From Perkinsus olseni (taxonomy: Eukaryota; Perkinsozoa; Perkinsida; Perkinsidae), in assembly GCA_013115135.1 (NCBI GenBank), contig JABANP010000389.1:1-51665 (forward strand): DNA of 51,665 nt, given 5' to 3'. The notes under the pieces are model-generated. The model was not told where the DNA came from. It searched no databases and saw only the letters and a program-made list of their open reading frames with translations. Every line of letters starts with the position of its first letter. Within the stretch, counting starts at the first letter, position 1. This document shows positions 10,398-20,545 of this stretch, in pieces. Made by a program: the position numbers and the translations under genes.

Positions 10398-11795
10398 ATG
10401 GCCGGGCCGTCTCCCAACCCCACATCAGCGGACGCTGTTGACGTGACCACCAGTTGGTCCCCTAGGCAGCTACTGGTCGCCCGTCTCTGCCGCGTGACAT
10501 CTTATTTCGGTGATAGCGGCCCGTCTTTCCCTCGGGAGGTTTGGGACTTCCTGCCTACGATAGCCCCCAACTGCTGCAAAGAGATCGCTAATATGAGGCC
10601 TCACGTATTCAGGATGAAGCCGATACCATCCTTCGGCACTGAGGAAGGTATTTTCCTATGCCGCAAGAGAAAGACTGCATGGGGCAATAGATACTTCGAA
10701 GTGAAATTCCTCAGTGTGCCGAGATGCAAAGAATCGACGCTGCGCGATATCACCGAGTTCGTGAGGGCATTAGGCGGGGTCCTGAACAACGGCACTCCGA
10801 CACAGACCAACCAGCCAGGGGCAGCCGGGACGACGGCATCGGCTCCAACAGCCGTAGTGGGAGAAGAAGAGGATGGTGACGGGGAGGAGGAATACGAGTC
10901 TGATGAGGACACTGAGATGACCGACTACGACGAAAGCGATGGCATCCACGGTTGGTCAGACTCCGACTTCGACTCCGAGTATTCCTGGGGGCGATCCACT
11001 GAGTCCCGCGAGCGCCGTGCGGAGTGGGTGGATATGATATGTTGCTGCGAAGGCTCCTACAAGTTGGGCTTCGTTGTCGGTCGGGATGACCTGTACTTCA
11101 CCGTCGAGGAGGATCCGAACCACTTGCACTACAGGAAGCTCTCTGGTGGTGTATTCGTGAACAGGGATCTCAAGTTACCCGAAACGATAGAGGAAATATC
11201 ATTTGCCGATGGTCATCTGTTCGTCGTTGGTGCTTCGCGGCGGTTGTACATGCTGAAAAGTGACAGATCGGGATGGGTGGGGTCGATTGCTCTGCCAGGT
11301 AAATGGTGTCCTTATAATTCACACAGGTTCCACGACGCTGTGGTCGATCATGACAAGGTTACTAAGGTCCTCTATATCCATCAGGGGGAGTCTTTGAGGG
11401 ACTCGATGGCTCTCTGCGTGTGGGAGAATGGGCGAGAAACATTACGCGTCGAGAAGGTCGAAGTGTGCGCAGCTCGGTTCTTGCCTTGGACAGGCCAGCA
11501 GGTGGTTGCCGGTATCTTTGAACGCAACAGAATGGACACGAACCACATTGAGACCTTCGGAGTGATGGATATGGTCACCGGCGACTTCCTCACCGAGGCG
11601 AACTCTAAGAAAGATGACTTCCTCTTGAACTATCCTGGGGGTGAGGTCAAGTCTTTCTCTATTAATCGTGGGAGCTGGGAAGCAGTTATGATCGGTTATG
11701 ACCAAAAGGTCGGTTACGAGACAGTCGATTTTCCAAGTCGCTACGTATGGAAGGTCGGGTGTGGCACGGCAGCTCAAAACGAGAGTTCACTGTGA
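10398..11795 (+). CDS. Unrecognised 465-residue acidic protein, intact copy in arm 1 of the inverted duplication
   Basis: Intronless frame. I chose ATG 10398 because upstream in-frame sequence has only a GTG, and the second copy has an indel just before this same ATG, so conservation of the frame starts here. Features: a conserved N-terminal part (about residues 1-130), a strongly acidic stretch near residues 155-180 (Glu/Asp/Tyr-rich), then about 280 residues with repeated beta-strand-like segments (FADGHLFVVGASRRLYML, RFLPWTGQQVVAGIFE) that could form a propeller or sandwich. No catalytic motif, signal peptide or membrane segment. The paralogue at 20.4-22.5 kb is about 98% identical at protein level but frameshifted. 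Function unknown. Confidence 0.75.
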   Translation: MAGPSPNPTSADAVDVTTSWSPRQLLVARLCRVTSYFGDSGPSFPREVWDFLPTIAPNCCKEIANMRPHVFRMKPIPSFGTEEGIFLCRKRKTAWGNRYFEVKFLSVPRCKESTLRDITEFVRALGGVLNNGTPTQTNQPGAAGTTASAPTAVVGEEEDGDGEEEYESDEDTEMTDYDESDGIHGWSDSDFDSEYSWGRSTESRERRAEWVDMICCCEGSYKLGFVVGRDDLYFTVEEDPNHLHYRKLSGGVFVNRDLKLPETIEEISFADGHLFVVGASRRLYMLKSDRSGWVGSIALPGKWCPYNSHRFHDAVVDHDKVTKVLYIHQGESLRDSMALCVWENGRETLRVEKVEVCAARFLPWTGQQVVAGIFERNRMDTNHIETFGVMDMVTGDFLTEANSKKDDFLLNYPGGEVKSFSINRGSWEAVMIGYDQKVGYETVDFPSRYVWKVGCGTAAQNESSL

Positions 11796-12227
11796 GGCAA
11801 GATTGTCATTTGGTTGCCTTTTAATTCATCAGTCACCAGTCAGTCAATCACTTCTTAATCCGATTTCAATAAATGGTTGATAGTTGTTGCGCTATTAAGT
11901 TGGTTTGACTGAATCAAAGCACGTGATGTAGCTCGCCGCAGCGGATAGTCCGCTGGACCTTAGCTGCAGTACGGCAACGGTCCTCGATGGCTTCGATGTG
12001 GCAGTGCTTGTTGCTTGTGAATTCTCGAGGCGGTTATAATCTCCGCAGAGGCCAGCTTCAATATGCCTCAATTCCGACCATGTCGCCACTGAGTAGCCGT
12101 TCCTCCCAGCCTCGGGGGTTCGACTTTTGTTCCTAGCGCGTTTCTTCCTAGCACCTTCATCCCGTGAGTTCTCCAGTTCCTTCGAATCAGAGCCGGGCAG
12201 GCCATCGCTCGCATCAATTTGGGTATC

Positions 12228-12307
12228 GTCAGTTTGGCCGAGCGGTCAAGGGCGCTTGCTTCAGGCGCTAGCCCGAAAGGGCGAGAGTTCGAATGCTGCA
12301 GCTGATA
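12228..12307 (+). pseudogene. tRNA-Leu(CAG), degenerate copy in arm 1
   Basis: Acceptor stem still pairs (GTCAGTT with AGCTGAT, including a compensated second pair) and the loop reads TTCAGGC, anticodon CAG. The T-stem is broken (GAGAG opposite GCTGC) and the anticodon stem has a mismatch. The homologous gene in arm 2 (20546-20625) is intact, so this copy is probably dead. Confidence 0.65.
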
Positions 12308-12362
12308 CTTACCTCTTTGTCTATGAAGAGTAGTCACTATTTTTGTCACATGCTTGTGCAAT

Positions 12363-12434
12363 AGTCACTACCCGGATTTGAACCGGAGTTGTCACGGCCA
12401 CACCGTGACGTCGTAATCACTAGACGATAGCGAC
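12363..12434 (-). tRNA. tRNA-His(GTG), arm 1 copy, slightly degenerate
   Basis: Acceptor GTCGCTA pairs with TAGTGAC. The anticodon loop GTGTGGC gives GTG. Differences from the other copies sit in the D arm (one lost pair, G19 to A) and one T-stem wobble, so function is uncertain. It lies 55 bases from the Leu copy in opposite orientation. Confidence 0.65.
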
Positions 12435-13057
12435 ACACAAAATGGGATCGTATCTCAACGCAGGAGTTTCCTCGGCGGGCATTAGGCATCGGATATTAGG
12501 GCATTCGGGTGGCGAATTTTGAATTTTCAAGTGTTCAAGTGTTGAAAATCACGGCTCGGACGCGTACCTAAAAGTGCGCATTCCTCTGCAGATGAATTGT
12601 CTCCGCGGAGCTTCACAGGGCGGTGTAGAGAAGGCCCTACCGACATTTCGGTGGGTTCGGATCTGCGACATCAACAACTTGGTTTCTCTAGAAGAGGTCT
12701 GCTCTGATTACACAGCTTCGCGGAATGTGGAAGTTCCACAGTGGAACCCTCATGTCGAACGGTGGGGCCAAAATCATCTCCTTCCAAAATTCGTGTATTG
12801 AATACTCTGAGCTGCTTGAGAGACGAGGATGAGACAGGGTCGGCGAGAGCCTGCTCGCTCAAGCGTGTACTGTATGACCGTCGGAATACAATGGCCTGAC
12901 CCAGGCTTCCCTCTTCCTGGTATTGCATCACAGAACAGTGAGAGATAACAAGTGGCGGAACAGCCTCGTAGCCGTTTCGGCCCGAAAACTGTTACCGAAA
13001 CTAGGTACCCGAAACTTTCGGGTACCTAGCTCGCCCGCAGCAAAGAACAAACCCTCA
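12435..13057. other. Intergenic with a strong perfect hairpin
   Basis: No supported gene. A 14-bp perfect inverted repeat is at 13001-13029. The block around 12958-13060 resembles 18600-18670 in direct orientation (AACAGCCTCGT...GGGTACCTAG...CAAACCCTCA). Confidence 0.5.
13001..13029. repeat. Perfect 14-bp inverted repeat, 1-base spacer
   Basis: CTAGGTACCCGAAA at 13001-13014 and its exact reverse complement at 13016-13029. The GGGTACCTAG half recurs at about 18634-18643. Near-perfect palindrome; could extrude as a cruciform or mark a small element end. Confidence 0.8.
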
Positions 13058-13255
13058 TTATACAGGACCTCTATGCTTCCCAAACCGCAACCAATGGATA
13101 TACACTCCGCTAAAGTAAACATATTGCATTACAATCCTATCAGCATCAATACCATAGTGATACTGAACCAGCATGGCTGATGATCCCCTTTTTTCACTAC
13201 AAACTGCGGCACGCAACAAGCTGAGAACTCCATACACCAACAACAACACTTCCAT
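13058..13255 (-). CDS. Small hydrophobic-start protein, shortened paralogue of the 14808-15483 gene
   Basis: A 65-codon frame begins MEVLLLVYGVLSLL, a signal-peptide-like start matching MKMLLLLYGAL of the gene at 15483. It lies 137 bases after the stop of the upstream secreted-protein gene, as its paralogue does (160 bases). Beyond the signal peptide the match fades (YGIDADRIV against DGMVTIDIV), and the downstream exons are not recognisable. It is either a short secreted peptide or a decayed gene copy. Confidence 0.35.
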   Translation of the reverse strand: MEVLLLVYGVLSLLRAAVCSEKRGSSAMLVQYHYGIDADRIVMQYVYFSGVYIHWLRFGKHRGPV

Positions 13256-13391
13256 GCCGATGACCAAGTAGCTAGCGCTCACGATTTGTGGCTCATCCAT
13301 CAAACAGGCGTGGCGACTCACAGACAGGCCCAACAACATGCCGGGCGTTACTGAGTAACGGTTACTCTATCAACCTAAGGCTTTGTGAGCC

Positions 13392-14458
13392 TCACATCCT
13401 AAGCCCTCGGTGTTCGAACCTTGGAGGTTGCTTAGTTTGTGCAAGCAGGGCATGAAACACGATACACATATCCGCAAATGTGCCGAATTCCTGCCTCATT
13501 GCCTCCTTCGCGCTCAAACAACGTTCTTCCGGACCCTCAAGAGGTGCCGCGTGAGGAGGTGGCTGAAAAACGAAAAACAAATATTAATCACTAACATATC
13601 GTACTATTCTTAGCAGGCAACTCCCGGGGACGATAGCGATCCCAGGCCAGTCTCACGCTACTTGGGTGGAGCTATGTCCGACTGGGTCAAGTAAGGGAGG
13701 CTTCCGTTGACCATATATCTCGTATTTAGCAGCTTTCTCGTGCACCTTCCACCATTGCGGATGGCCAGACGGATAGAACTTGTACAGCCTTCCTTCCCAA
13801 CTGAAATTAGTAATAGGATATGCAAACAGTGTGCATGTCTTTGGGTCTCCTACGAGGACTTACAATGCCATACTGAATGTTCTGTGTTCAGGGGTCTCCG
13901 GACATGTGATGAAATCGGTCCACAGGTAATACTCAAATGATAGCGGCTCAAACGATACCATGAATGCTTTTCTAGCGGCAGTAACGTCCCCGTTGGTGAA
14001 GCGACAACTCGTGGTGCCCGCCTCTCGGAGTTTCGGGAAGTCCTGAAAATAGCGAAGGATGAGAAGAGGTTCTCCAATTTCCTCGAAGATGGTCCAGACA
14101 GTCTGGGTCACACTCAGCAATTCAGAACTTCTGTGTCAGAAGATTTTCGAGGAGTGTCGGGAGGTAACCCTGAAGGTATCCCGGGCTGGCCGTGTGCCTA
14201 CGTTCGCACGCCCGGCACTCTGGCGTGATGGCGGACGGATCAGGGCTCTTCATCCGACCCGTTACCCTGAGTCGGAGCGCAGGACCCGAGCCCTGTCTAT
14301 GTGCGCAATCTCCGCCCCTATTGCTTAGTGCCCACAGTCAAGAGGTGTCATTAGTAGTGAATCATTACATCGGAAGGTCCCGCTGCGCCAACTGCAAGGC
14401 CAGCAAGTAGGCTACACACTATCGCCATTGCGACAGCTGGAACAGGGATTATCTGCAT
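13392..14458 (-). CDS. Small secreted protein, family A copy 1 (four exons)
   Basis: Exons 14458-14369, 14042-13864, 13800-13662, 13562-13392; introns of 326, 63 and 99 bases with GT-AG ends; 192 residues. Exon 1 encodes a signal peptide (MQIIPVPAVAMAIVCSLLAG). The mature protein has blocks shared with copy 2 at 15643-16584: RFTNxDV, LWTDFITCP, LYKxYxxGHPxWWK, DPVGH, PPPHA and EFGTFAxMC, with four shared cysteines that could form two disulfides. All three intron positions and phases are identical in the two copies, which strongly supports the model. No known domain recognised; extracellular role inferred. The second donor is GTAGCG, somewhat weak. Confidence 0.7.
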
Positions 14459-14807
14459 GGTGGACACTCAAAATTGAGCCCGGAAACTGAACGGGGATGA
14501 TTGTTAAACAGGACGATCTAGACATTCGAATGTACGTGACACACAGTACGTCAGAAGCGCTTTTTCGGAGTAGGGAAGAGTCCGCTTCCGATGCTCGATC
14601 CATGGAAATCCAATGCCGCTCGAAGAAGAGCTACTAAGAACCCTTGTTCAATACACAAGGCCCACACCAGTGCCATTCTGCGATCGTTACGATGCTTTTT
14701 CAAACAGAATTTGGCGAATACCCTTAACGAAATAGTTAACCCTCAACGAGAAGTTTATCTCAAATAAAAATACAACAATTGAATATACGACGAGTCAATG
14801 GGAATCA
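14459..14807. other. Intergenic spacer between duplicated blocks
   Basis: Should contain the promoter of the family A copy 1 gene (minus strand) and the 3' region of the family B gene. No further gene seen. Confidence 0.45.
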
Positions 14808-15483
14808 TTAACTTGGCGCCTCTCCGTGTGATTTCGTCATCGACACGACGCACCATTCCGCTACAGCCCCTCTGGTCTGCAAGGTGCAGTGTCCTGCTAG
14901 AGCCGTGTACGTCGACGGGAAGACCTCACGATGACGCCGCAGGCGACTCGATGGGAAACTATACCGAAGCCGAAATCGGTCAATTCTCATCTGCATTCGG
15001 GGTTCGGCATGCACAAATTACCTTTCGGGAACCTCGTCGCGAGATTGGACGAGTATCGGTCGTCTCCCGGTGGGTTCCAAAATCCGATCGATTACGTAAA
15101 ACGCATCGCCACTTCGATATTCAATCTTAACTGCGTTTTCTCGTTCATCCCTTATTTGAAATACGATATCGATAGTCACCATACCATCTGATGGTATGGC
15201 GGAGTGAGAATGACTACCGTAGTGCCCGATATCGGAGTGCCGGATCATCCGGCCCGGATGTCAGTCTACAGTAAACGAACTGTGGCTGGTAGACTACTAG
15301 TAGTAGTCACTCGCGCACCGTGTCAATGCTTCACATCATTCGCAGCCGATCTCAAAACCACTGAAGGAGTTCCTTCATCCCCCAGATGAATGAGATGCTG
15401 GCCCCGACAAGCTCACCCAGTAGTGAGTAACTACTGCACAAACACTGACAAAGAGCTCCATACAGTAACAGCAACATCTTCAT
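14808..15483 (-). CDS. Small secreted protein, family B (three exons)
   Basis: Exons 15483-15417, 15187-15022, 14958-14808; introns of 229 and 63 bases (GTGAGC...CAG, GTAATT...TAG); 127 residues. The phases (1 then 2) join the open frames without a stop. Exon 1 is a signal peptide (MKMLLLLYGALCQCLC). Exon 2 has a beta-strand-rich segment (MVTIDIVFQIRDERENAVKI). No family recognised. An in-frame ATG at 15492 adds three residues; 15483 was preferred because it aligns with the start of the paralogue at 13255. It lies 160 bases downstream of family A copy 2, same strand. Confidence 0.5.
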
Positions 15484-15642
15484 GCTCATCATCAACTCAC
15501 CACCGCTAAAGACTAGCAACTCGCCCCACGAACAGGTACGTTAATAACTTATCGAGAGAATCAACAGCGTGAACGCCATCAGAAAATGCGGTAATAACTT
15601 ATACACACAGAATTAACAATTCACATAGCATCTCCTACCTTA

Positions 15643-16584
15643 CTAGCCAACTTCATCGAGACCCTGCGGTGTCGGGGGCCTCTGGGCGCGTTTAAGCAAA
15701 CGGTAAAAATCGACACACATCGCCGCGAATGTGCCAAACTCCTTCTTCAGGGAAGCCATCGCGCTCAGACAAAATTCTTTCGGATCATCGGTGGTCTTCG
15801 CGTGGGGAGGCGGCTGAAGGGAGGAGGAGAAGAACAACTACGGGCTCCCGTGCTAGAACCTTGGGAAGGATTGATTGGAGTTCTGAGCCACCCCGGTCTT
15901 ACGTAATGCGAACAATGCCCGACAGGATCATGCAGATAAGTTCTATCCCTGCCATATATCGTAGGTTCAGGCTGAGCATCTTTCCCATACGCCTTCCACC
16001 ATAGAGGATGACCATGGGCGTAATACTTGTATAATCCTCCTCCAAGACTGAGATCAAGAATAGGATGCACCCGTAGCGCGGAAGGAGCGAGTGCTATTGA
16101 TGAACCCATGCCATGCGATCCACACCCACAGTGCCTTACAATTCGATGTTGAATGCGTCATGCGCGTCGTTCTTCGGGCAAGTGATGAAGTCGGTCCACA
16201 GCCGATTCTTAACCGAAATATCCTCCTTAATCGATACCATCAATGCTTTTCTGCTGGAGCTAACATCCTTATTGGTGAAACGACACCACGTGGTGTTCCA
16301 CTCCCTAAGCTCTGGGAAGTCCTGAAAGTCGCGACGCATGACAGTCGCGCTCAAAGGAAGCCGACGAGAAAGTCGACCAGTTCCACGGAGTACACCCGAG
16401 AAGGCGAGCAACCTTTCCTGGACCATTTTTCATGTCTCTGTACTATCAGAGAAGTTTCTTACGCAACTTACGACGTGAATCTTACGTCGTCAGACTTCGT
16501 CCCACCGATGGCAACACCGGTAGGTAGATTGGATACCATTGCCACGACAGCAGCTGTTGCGACGATGATCTGTTTGGTAGACAT
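15643..16584 (-). CDS. Small secreted protein, family A copy 2 (four exons)
   Basis: Exons 16584-16486, 16321-16140, 16047-15903, 15813-15643; introns of 164, 92 and 89 bases, all GT-AG; 198 residues. Exon 1 encodes a signal peptide (MSTKQIIVATAAVVAMVSN). It shares with copy 1 the intron phases, four cysteines and the blocks LWTDFITCP, GLYKYYAHGHPLWWK, DPVGH, PPPHA and EFGTFAAMC, but elsewhere the two differ at about half the positions, so the duplication is old. One extra cysteine (GHCSHY) is unpaired. Function unknown; secreted location inferred from the signal peptide and lack of membrane segments. Confidence 0.7.
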
Positions 16585-17388
16585 TCAGATGGAGTCTGAA
16601 GACTGGATGAATATGATAGGACGGATGCTCGAGATGTTGTCATCACAAGGCCTCCTTAAACCACTTGCAAAACTTCACTCGAAGGTTCTGAGTTAGAACA
16701 GGTTGCGTTCTCACTCCGAGCGCCGACCGCAACCAGTCAACCACGAGCAAGCCGCATTGCCATAAGCGACTCTAGATTCGCGACTGAGAACCTCAATTTG
16801 AGGCGATGGGTGCCCGAGCCGTTTCGCTACAGAAGGAAGCGATCACTGTATTGGTCGATTCTACGGGAAAACAAAAACCGCTCGAAAAGTTATCCGCAAG
16901 TTGGCTGCGCCAACCGAGGCGAGCGAGATGGCTCACCGTTGTAAGCTTATCAAGAGTGGCTTCCGAAGTCCTTCGACTAACATCTCGATCGATCATTTAA
17001 TGTCAATTTCCCAGAGTTATGTGGGACTTCTTGATATCCTAATCCTCAGCGACCGCCAGACGTTCAATACATTACTTATTTAAGGACCTGTAGCGAGGCT
17101 CTCCCTCGAGCAAGGGGAACTATACGCTCAGGACGTTCTACTCTTCATGAAACGGATGACTTCAGTGCTATGCCCGTCCCCACGGGCGGGAGTACTCCAT
17201 CAGTTGAGCACTTTCGATGCTTATCATCTTTATTTCTTTACTTCAACTATGATCTCAATGCCTCGCTCTGTATGAAGTTACTCTTCGTCCGTATGGCTAA
17301 ATGCTATTATCCGACGATGATGATCGTGAAGTAATGTGTGTTTCGAGCAATTGCAATGAGTTTGTTTTCTGGGCACGCGAAGAGTGAT

Positions 17389-17570
17389 GCCTGGATGAAA
17401 TGATACTGGATCAAATGGAAAAACCCATGGAAACGGTGGATGAAACATGGTCGAAACCGTCATGTTGGATGGAATTATACTGGACGAATTTATACTGGAA
17501 GCACAGAGATGGACGAGTTGCGCCTTTGGGTCAGATGACCACTGGACGAAATTATACTGGATCAGCTGAG
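17389..17570 (+). repeat. Degenerate short tandem repeat (CTGGAYGAAATTATACTGGA-like)
   Basis: Words such as TGGATGAAAT, ATACTGGA and TGGACGAATTTATACTGGA recur about eight times with substitutions. On the minus strand this reads as repeated TCCAGTATAAT. Probably a decayed minisatellite. Confidence 0.6.
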
Positions 17571-17724
17571 ATATACCCCCAGCGACGCCCTCGGCAACCG
17601 TTACATTTCCGCAGGCACGCGCCACACTCCCTCGCGACCCCGTCCGCACCAGGCGCTATACCAGAAACCTCACCTCGTCGCCAAGCTGAGCCGGAGTGGG
17701 AAGAAGACACGGTTCCCACCTGAA

Positions 17725-17898
17725 TCAAGCCTTAACTGCTCTTCGTCGCGTTGCTGTGTAATTTCGTGGTATGATCCCCTCTTCGGGTGTCCGAGGTTCC
17801 AAGTTCCCTACTCCCCAAGTCTCAGCTGGGACGCAGTGGAGCTGAATCAGATAGACTATCTGTAGTAGCGAGTTCAGTAGAAGGGCTCCGATGAGCAT
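17725..17898 (-). CDS. Possible small secreted peptide or first exon
   Basis: 57-codon frame from ATG 17898, starting MLIGALLLNSLLQIVYLIQL, a plausible signal peptide. No paralogue was found in the window and no splice pair is confirmed. It could equally be a chance hydrophobic frame. Confidence 0.2.
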   Translation of the reverse strand: MLIGALLLNSLLQIVYLIQLHCVPAETWGVGNLEPRTPEEGIIPRNYTATRRRAVKA

Positions 17899-18270
17899 GA
17901 AGCCATCACCCAATGAAAGGACTCTGGCGTACCTGCATCCGCGAGGATAAGTGGCATCGACCAAACCGCGACCTATTTCTCCACGACAAAGCTACACTAT
18001 AGCAGAGATAAACTCTGCATGAAGTTTCATTCAATAGAATTGGTCCGCTCGGAGCAGTAATCCTGAGAAGGTCTAGCAGCTGAGTCATGCAGTGTCATCG
18101 GCTGTCATGCGATGTACGTGGAGAGGAAAAAAGCCTGTGATGGATGATCGCAACTGTTAAGCCTCATCATCTCACCTGCATTGCATCCTCATGGGAAATT
18201 CCTCCCAATCTACTGTGCCTGCTGTCTCGGTATCCGAGGACTGTATCAAGCAGTAGACCCGAATCGGGCC

Positions 18271-18315
18271 GCTAGCGATCATTGATACTGCTGTGAATAA
18301 CAAAGGTTGAAGGCC
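18271..18315. repeat. Short dispersed inverted repeat, copy 2
   Basis: Reverse complement of 9247-9291 with about three mismatches in 45 bases; starts GCTAGCGATCATTGATACT. Confidence 0.65.
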
Positions 18316-18823
18316 AACGCCATGTGCACATGAGAACTACTGAGAACTCGCAAGATTCATCAGTGATGAATCATCATCTGATGATGGCTTTGCCATTCGA
18401 GAATGGCTAATGCCGCGGGACCCAAAATGCCGCAAGACACTTCTTGGCTCCACAACAGAGCGCGGAAGGAAGGAGAAATATATCCTCCTTCGTTGTCACT
18501 CTTGAAGTGATGACACCTCCAGAAACTCGCTCGTACACGCGGTGTCTTCGTGTGGTGTTTGAGCCACTACTCGCAGCCCCGGTCTGCCAGCTAGTGGCGA
18601 GCCTGAGGCAGAACAGCCTCGTGACCGTTGCGGGTACCTAGGTAGCCCTCAGCAGAATCAAACCCTCAATATTTCCCGAATTGAACCCAATAAATATACA
18701 CTAAGTCAATTAATCACGTTCATACCACTCAATACATAGAACCTCAGAGAAGATTATTCCAGCACCATCGTTCGGGAGGGGTAAGCCGCAAGTGTTTCAC
18801 CCACGGTTGGCTGCCCAACCTGA

Positions 18824-18870
18824 GCAGAGAATATTTTATCCGCAAAATCTGCAGATAAAATATTCTCTGC
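18824..18870. repeat. Perfect 17-bp inverted repeat, 13-base loop
   Basis: GCAGAGAATATTTTATC at 18824-18840 and its exact reverse complement at 18854-18870. Short GGTTG/CAACC words flank it. It could be a MITE core, a cruciform or a hairpin RNA; no coding context. Confidence 0.8.
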
Positions 18871-20413
18871 ACAACCAACATACAGTGCAGATGAATGTTT
18901 CAGACAATCATCTGCCCAAAAGCATCATGTTTTCGGGCATGCGTGTGAACCGTGAATGTTAACACTTGAACTCTTGCAAACAAACTTCGCCACTCGGATG
19001 GCCCAACATATTATTTTACCGATGCTCAGCAACAGGGAGCCCATGTGCGTCGAAATATGAGTTCATCCGGAATGCATGCGATATTAGCCGCAACAAAAAA
19101 GGCTGCTTTTGTGTCGCTATCGTATCGTCTGGTGGTTGGACGCTCGCGTGCGGCCTTTCGTACCTAGGTAGTGGCTACCACCTCGTGCGGCCTACGAAAA
19201 TAGGAGGGCGCCCCCAGATCCCTCTCTCGCGCGGCTGCGCCGCCCGAGATGGGCTCGGGATGTCGACTTTGGGCTAAGTCTTGGCTGAGTCATTCGATGA
19301 GTCCACCAACTCGCGTCGTACTAGGGTCGTACCCAGGTACGGTCGCCGTTTGTGCATTTTTCGTGCAACTTCGGCTCCAATGTCTAGCCCACCTGTTAAG
19401 CTTCTGCAGTTGGTTCCCAGGGGCGCAAACTCGTATTAAGTACTCTGCGGTGATTCGGCGCGGTGCGAGCAGGCTCTTCAGAGCAGCCCAGAGCCGCTCC
19501 GGTAGTCAGGATCGGTGGCTCGCGTGCGCGTACCCGTATACTGCTGACTGGAATTGACATATGCGGGACAGCAGGAGATTCGAGCCGCGGACCGATGGGG
19601 TTGCTCGGTCGCTGACAGCGACTCGCTGTCCTAAAGCGCCCCTTGCGGACCTGGACGTTTCGGTTGCGACTCACCGAAAAGGGCATGTAGCTGGGCATGG
19701 GGGAAAAGTGCCTTATCGGGGTCGAAGAAAGCGCTTGGCGGAAGGTGAGTGTACGGCAAGCATGCTCCTTCCGTGGATTGTGGCTCACCGCTGTCATCCG
19801 GGATCCGTCGGCTGGTGGAGGCACACCAAATTTATCGGAGGCTCGACCAAAAACTTGGTGTGATATAGCCCGGTGGCTATGAATATGAGTGAACTTCTCC
19901 TCTCGCGCAGCCTGCAAGAAGAGCGCCAAAAGGCCATATTCATTCATCATAGAACACGTTTGACCTGCCCCATTAGACATATCCGAATGCCCCCAATGCC
20001 CCAATACATTGCACCTATATCAATGGCTAGATACAGGTACTCCACCTAACGAAGCCCTCAATGCCGATAGCTGGCCGTCGTATCAGCTCTATATGTTTCC
20101 CACGTATAATGCAGTTGAGCTCTGATTTCGTTAAGTGCGAGTTCGTCCCTTTTGGCGGAGACTGACTGATTGAGAATACAATACCCGAGATTCGCCGTCT
20201 TGAATTCAACGGTCGAGTCTTCCCTCTTCTGTCTTACTATCCTGAACCAATTTGCTTGGCTTGAGCGTAGCTTCTCATTCCAGCACGATAGTCAGCGGAA
20301 TATACCCAACACTCTTCTCCACCGTCCTTCTTTCCCCTCTCTTTCTTTCCTCTTTTTCCTTTCTTCTTTTTTTTCTTTTCCCCTTTTTCCCCTCTCTTCC
20401 CTCAGTTTTTGCC

Positions 20414-20485
20414 CAACTCATCGTCTAGTGGTTAGGACGTCACGTTGTGGCCGTGACAACCCCGGTTCAAATCCGGGTAGTGACT
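20414..20485 (+). pseudogene. tRNA-His(GTG), arm 2 copy with replaced 5' acceptor strand
   Basis: Body, anticodon loop TTGTGGC and T arm are perfect, and the 3' acceptor strand TAGTGAC is kept. The 5' strand is CAACTCA instead of GTCGCTA, so the stem cannot pair. Homology of arm 2 ends here, at a ~100-base pyrimidine-rich tract: the duplication breakpoint cut the gene. Confidence 0.75.
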
Positions 20486-20545
20486 ATTGCACTGCATGTG
20501 ACAAGAACTTTGAATACGCTTCGTAGACAACGCTATATAGCTCAA

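Larger units (their letters stand above)
10371..12434 (+). repeat. Inverted duplication, arm 1 (~2.07 kb)
   Basis: Contains the acidic-protein gene, then tRNA-Leu and tRNA-His. Near-identical to the reverse complement of arm 2 over the gene and its ~320-base 3' flank. Similarity is patchier between that flank and the tRNAs. Confidence 0.85.
16585..20413. other. Gene-poor spacer inside the inverted duplication
   Basis: Nothing firmly supported. It contains a degenerate short repeat (17389-17570), a possible tiny secreted peptide (17725-17898), the second copy of the 45-base dispersed repeat (18271-18315), a 17-bp perfect hairpin (18824-18870), a G/C-rich hairpin-prone patch (19200-19260) and a pyrimidine-rich tract (20325-20405). 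Minus-strand 19396-20004 is open for 202 codons, but its composition looks random and no domain is visible. Confidence 0.45.

Noticed and set aside
13380..13440. T-loop-like GTTCGAA near a possible tRNA
   Set aside because: No flanking stem; it lies in the last exon of the family A copy 1 gene.
19560..19640. tRNA-like GATTCGAG word with G/C-rich pairs
   Set aside because: The T stem does not pair and no anticodon arm can be drawn.
19396..20004. 202-codon minus-strand open frame
   Set aside because: Length could arise by chance in this composition; no ATG-supported domain, signal or paralogue, and overlapping open frames exist on the other strand.
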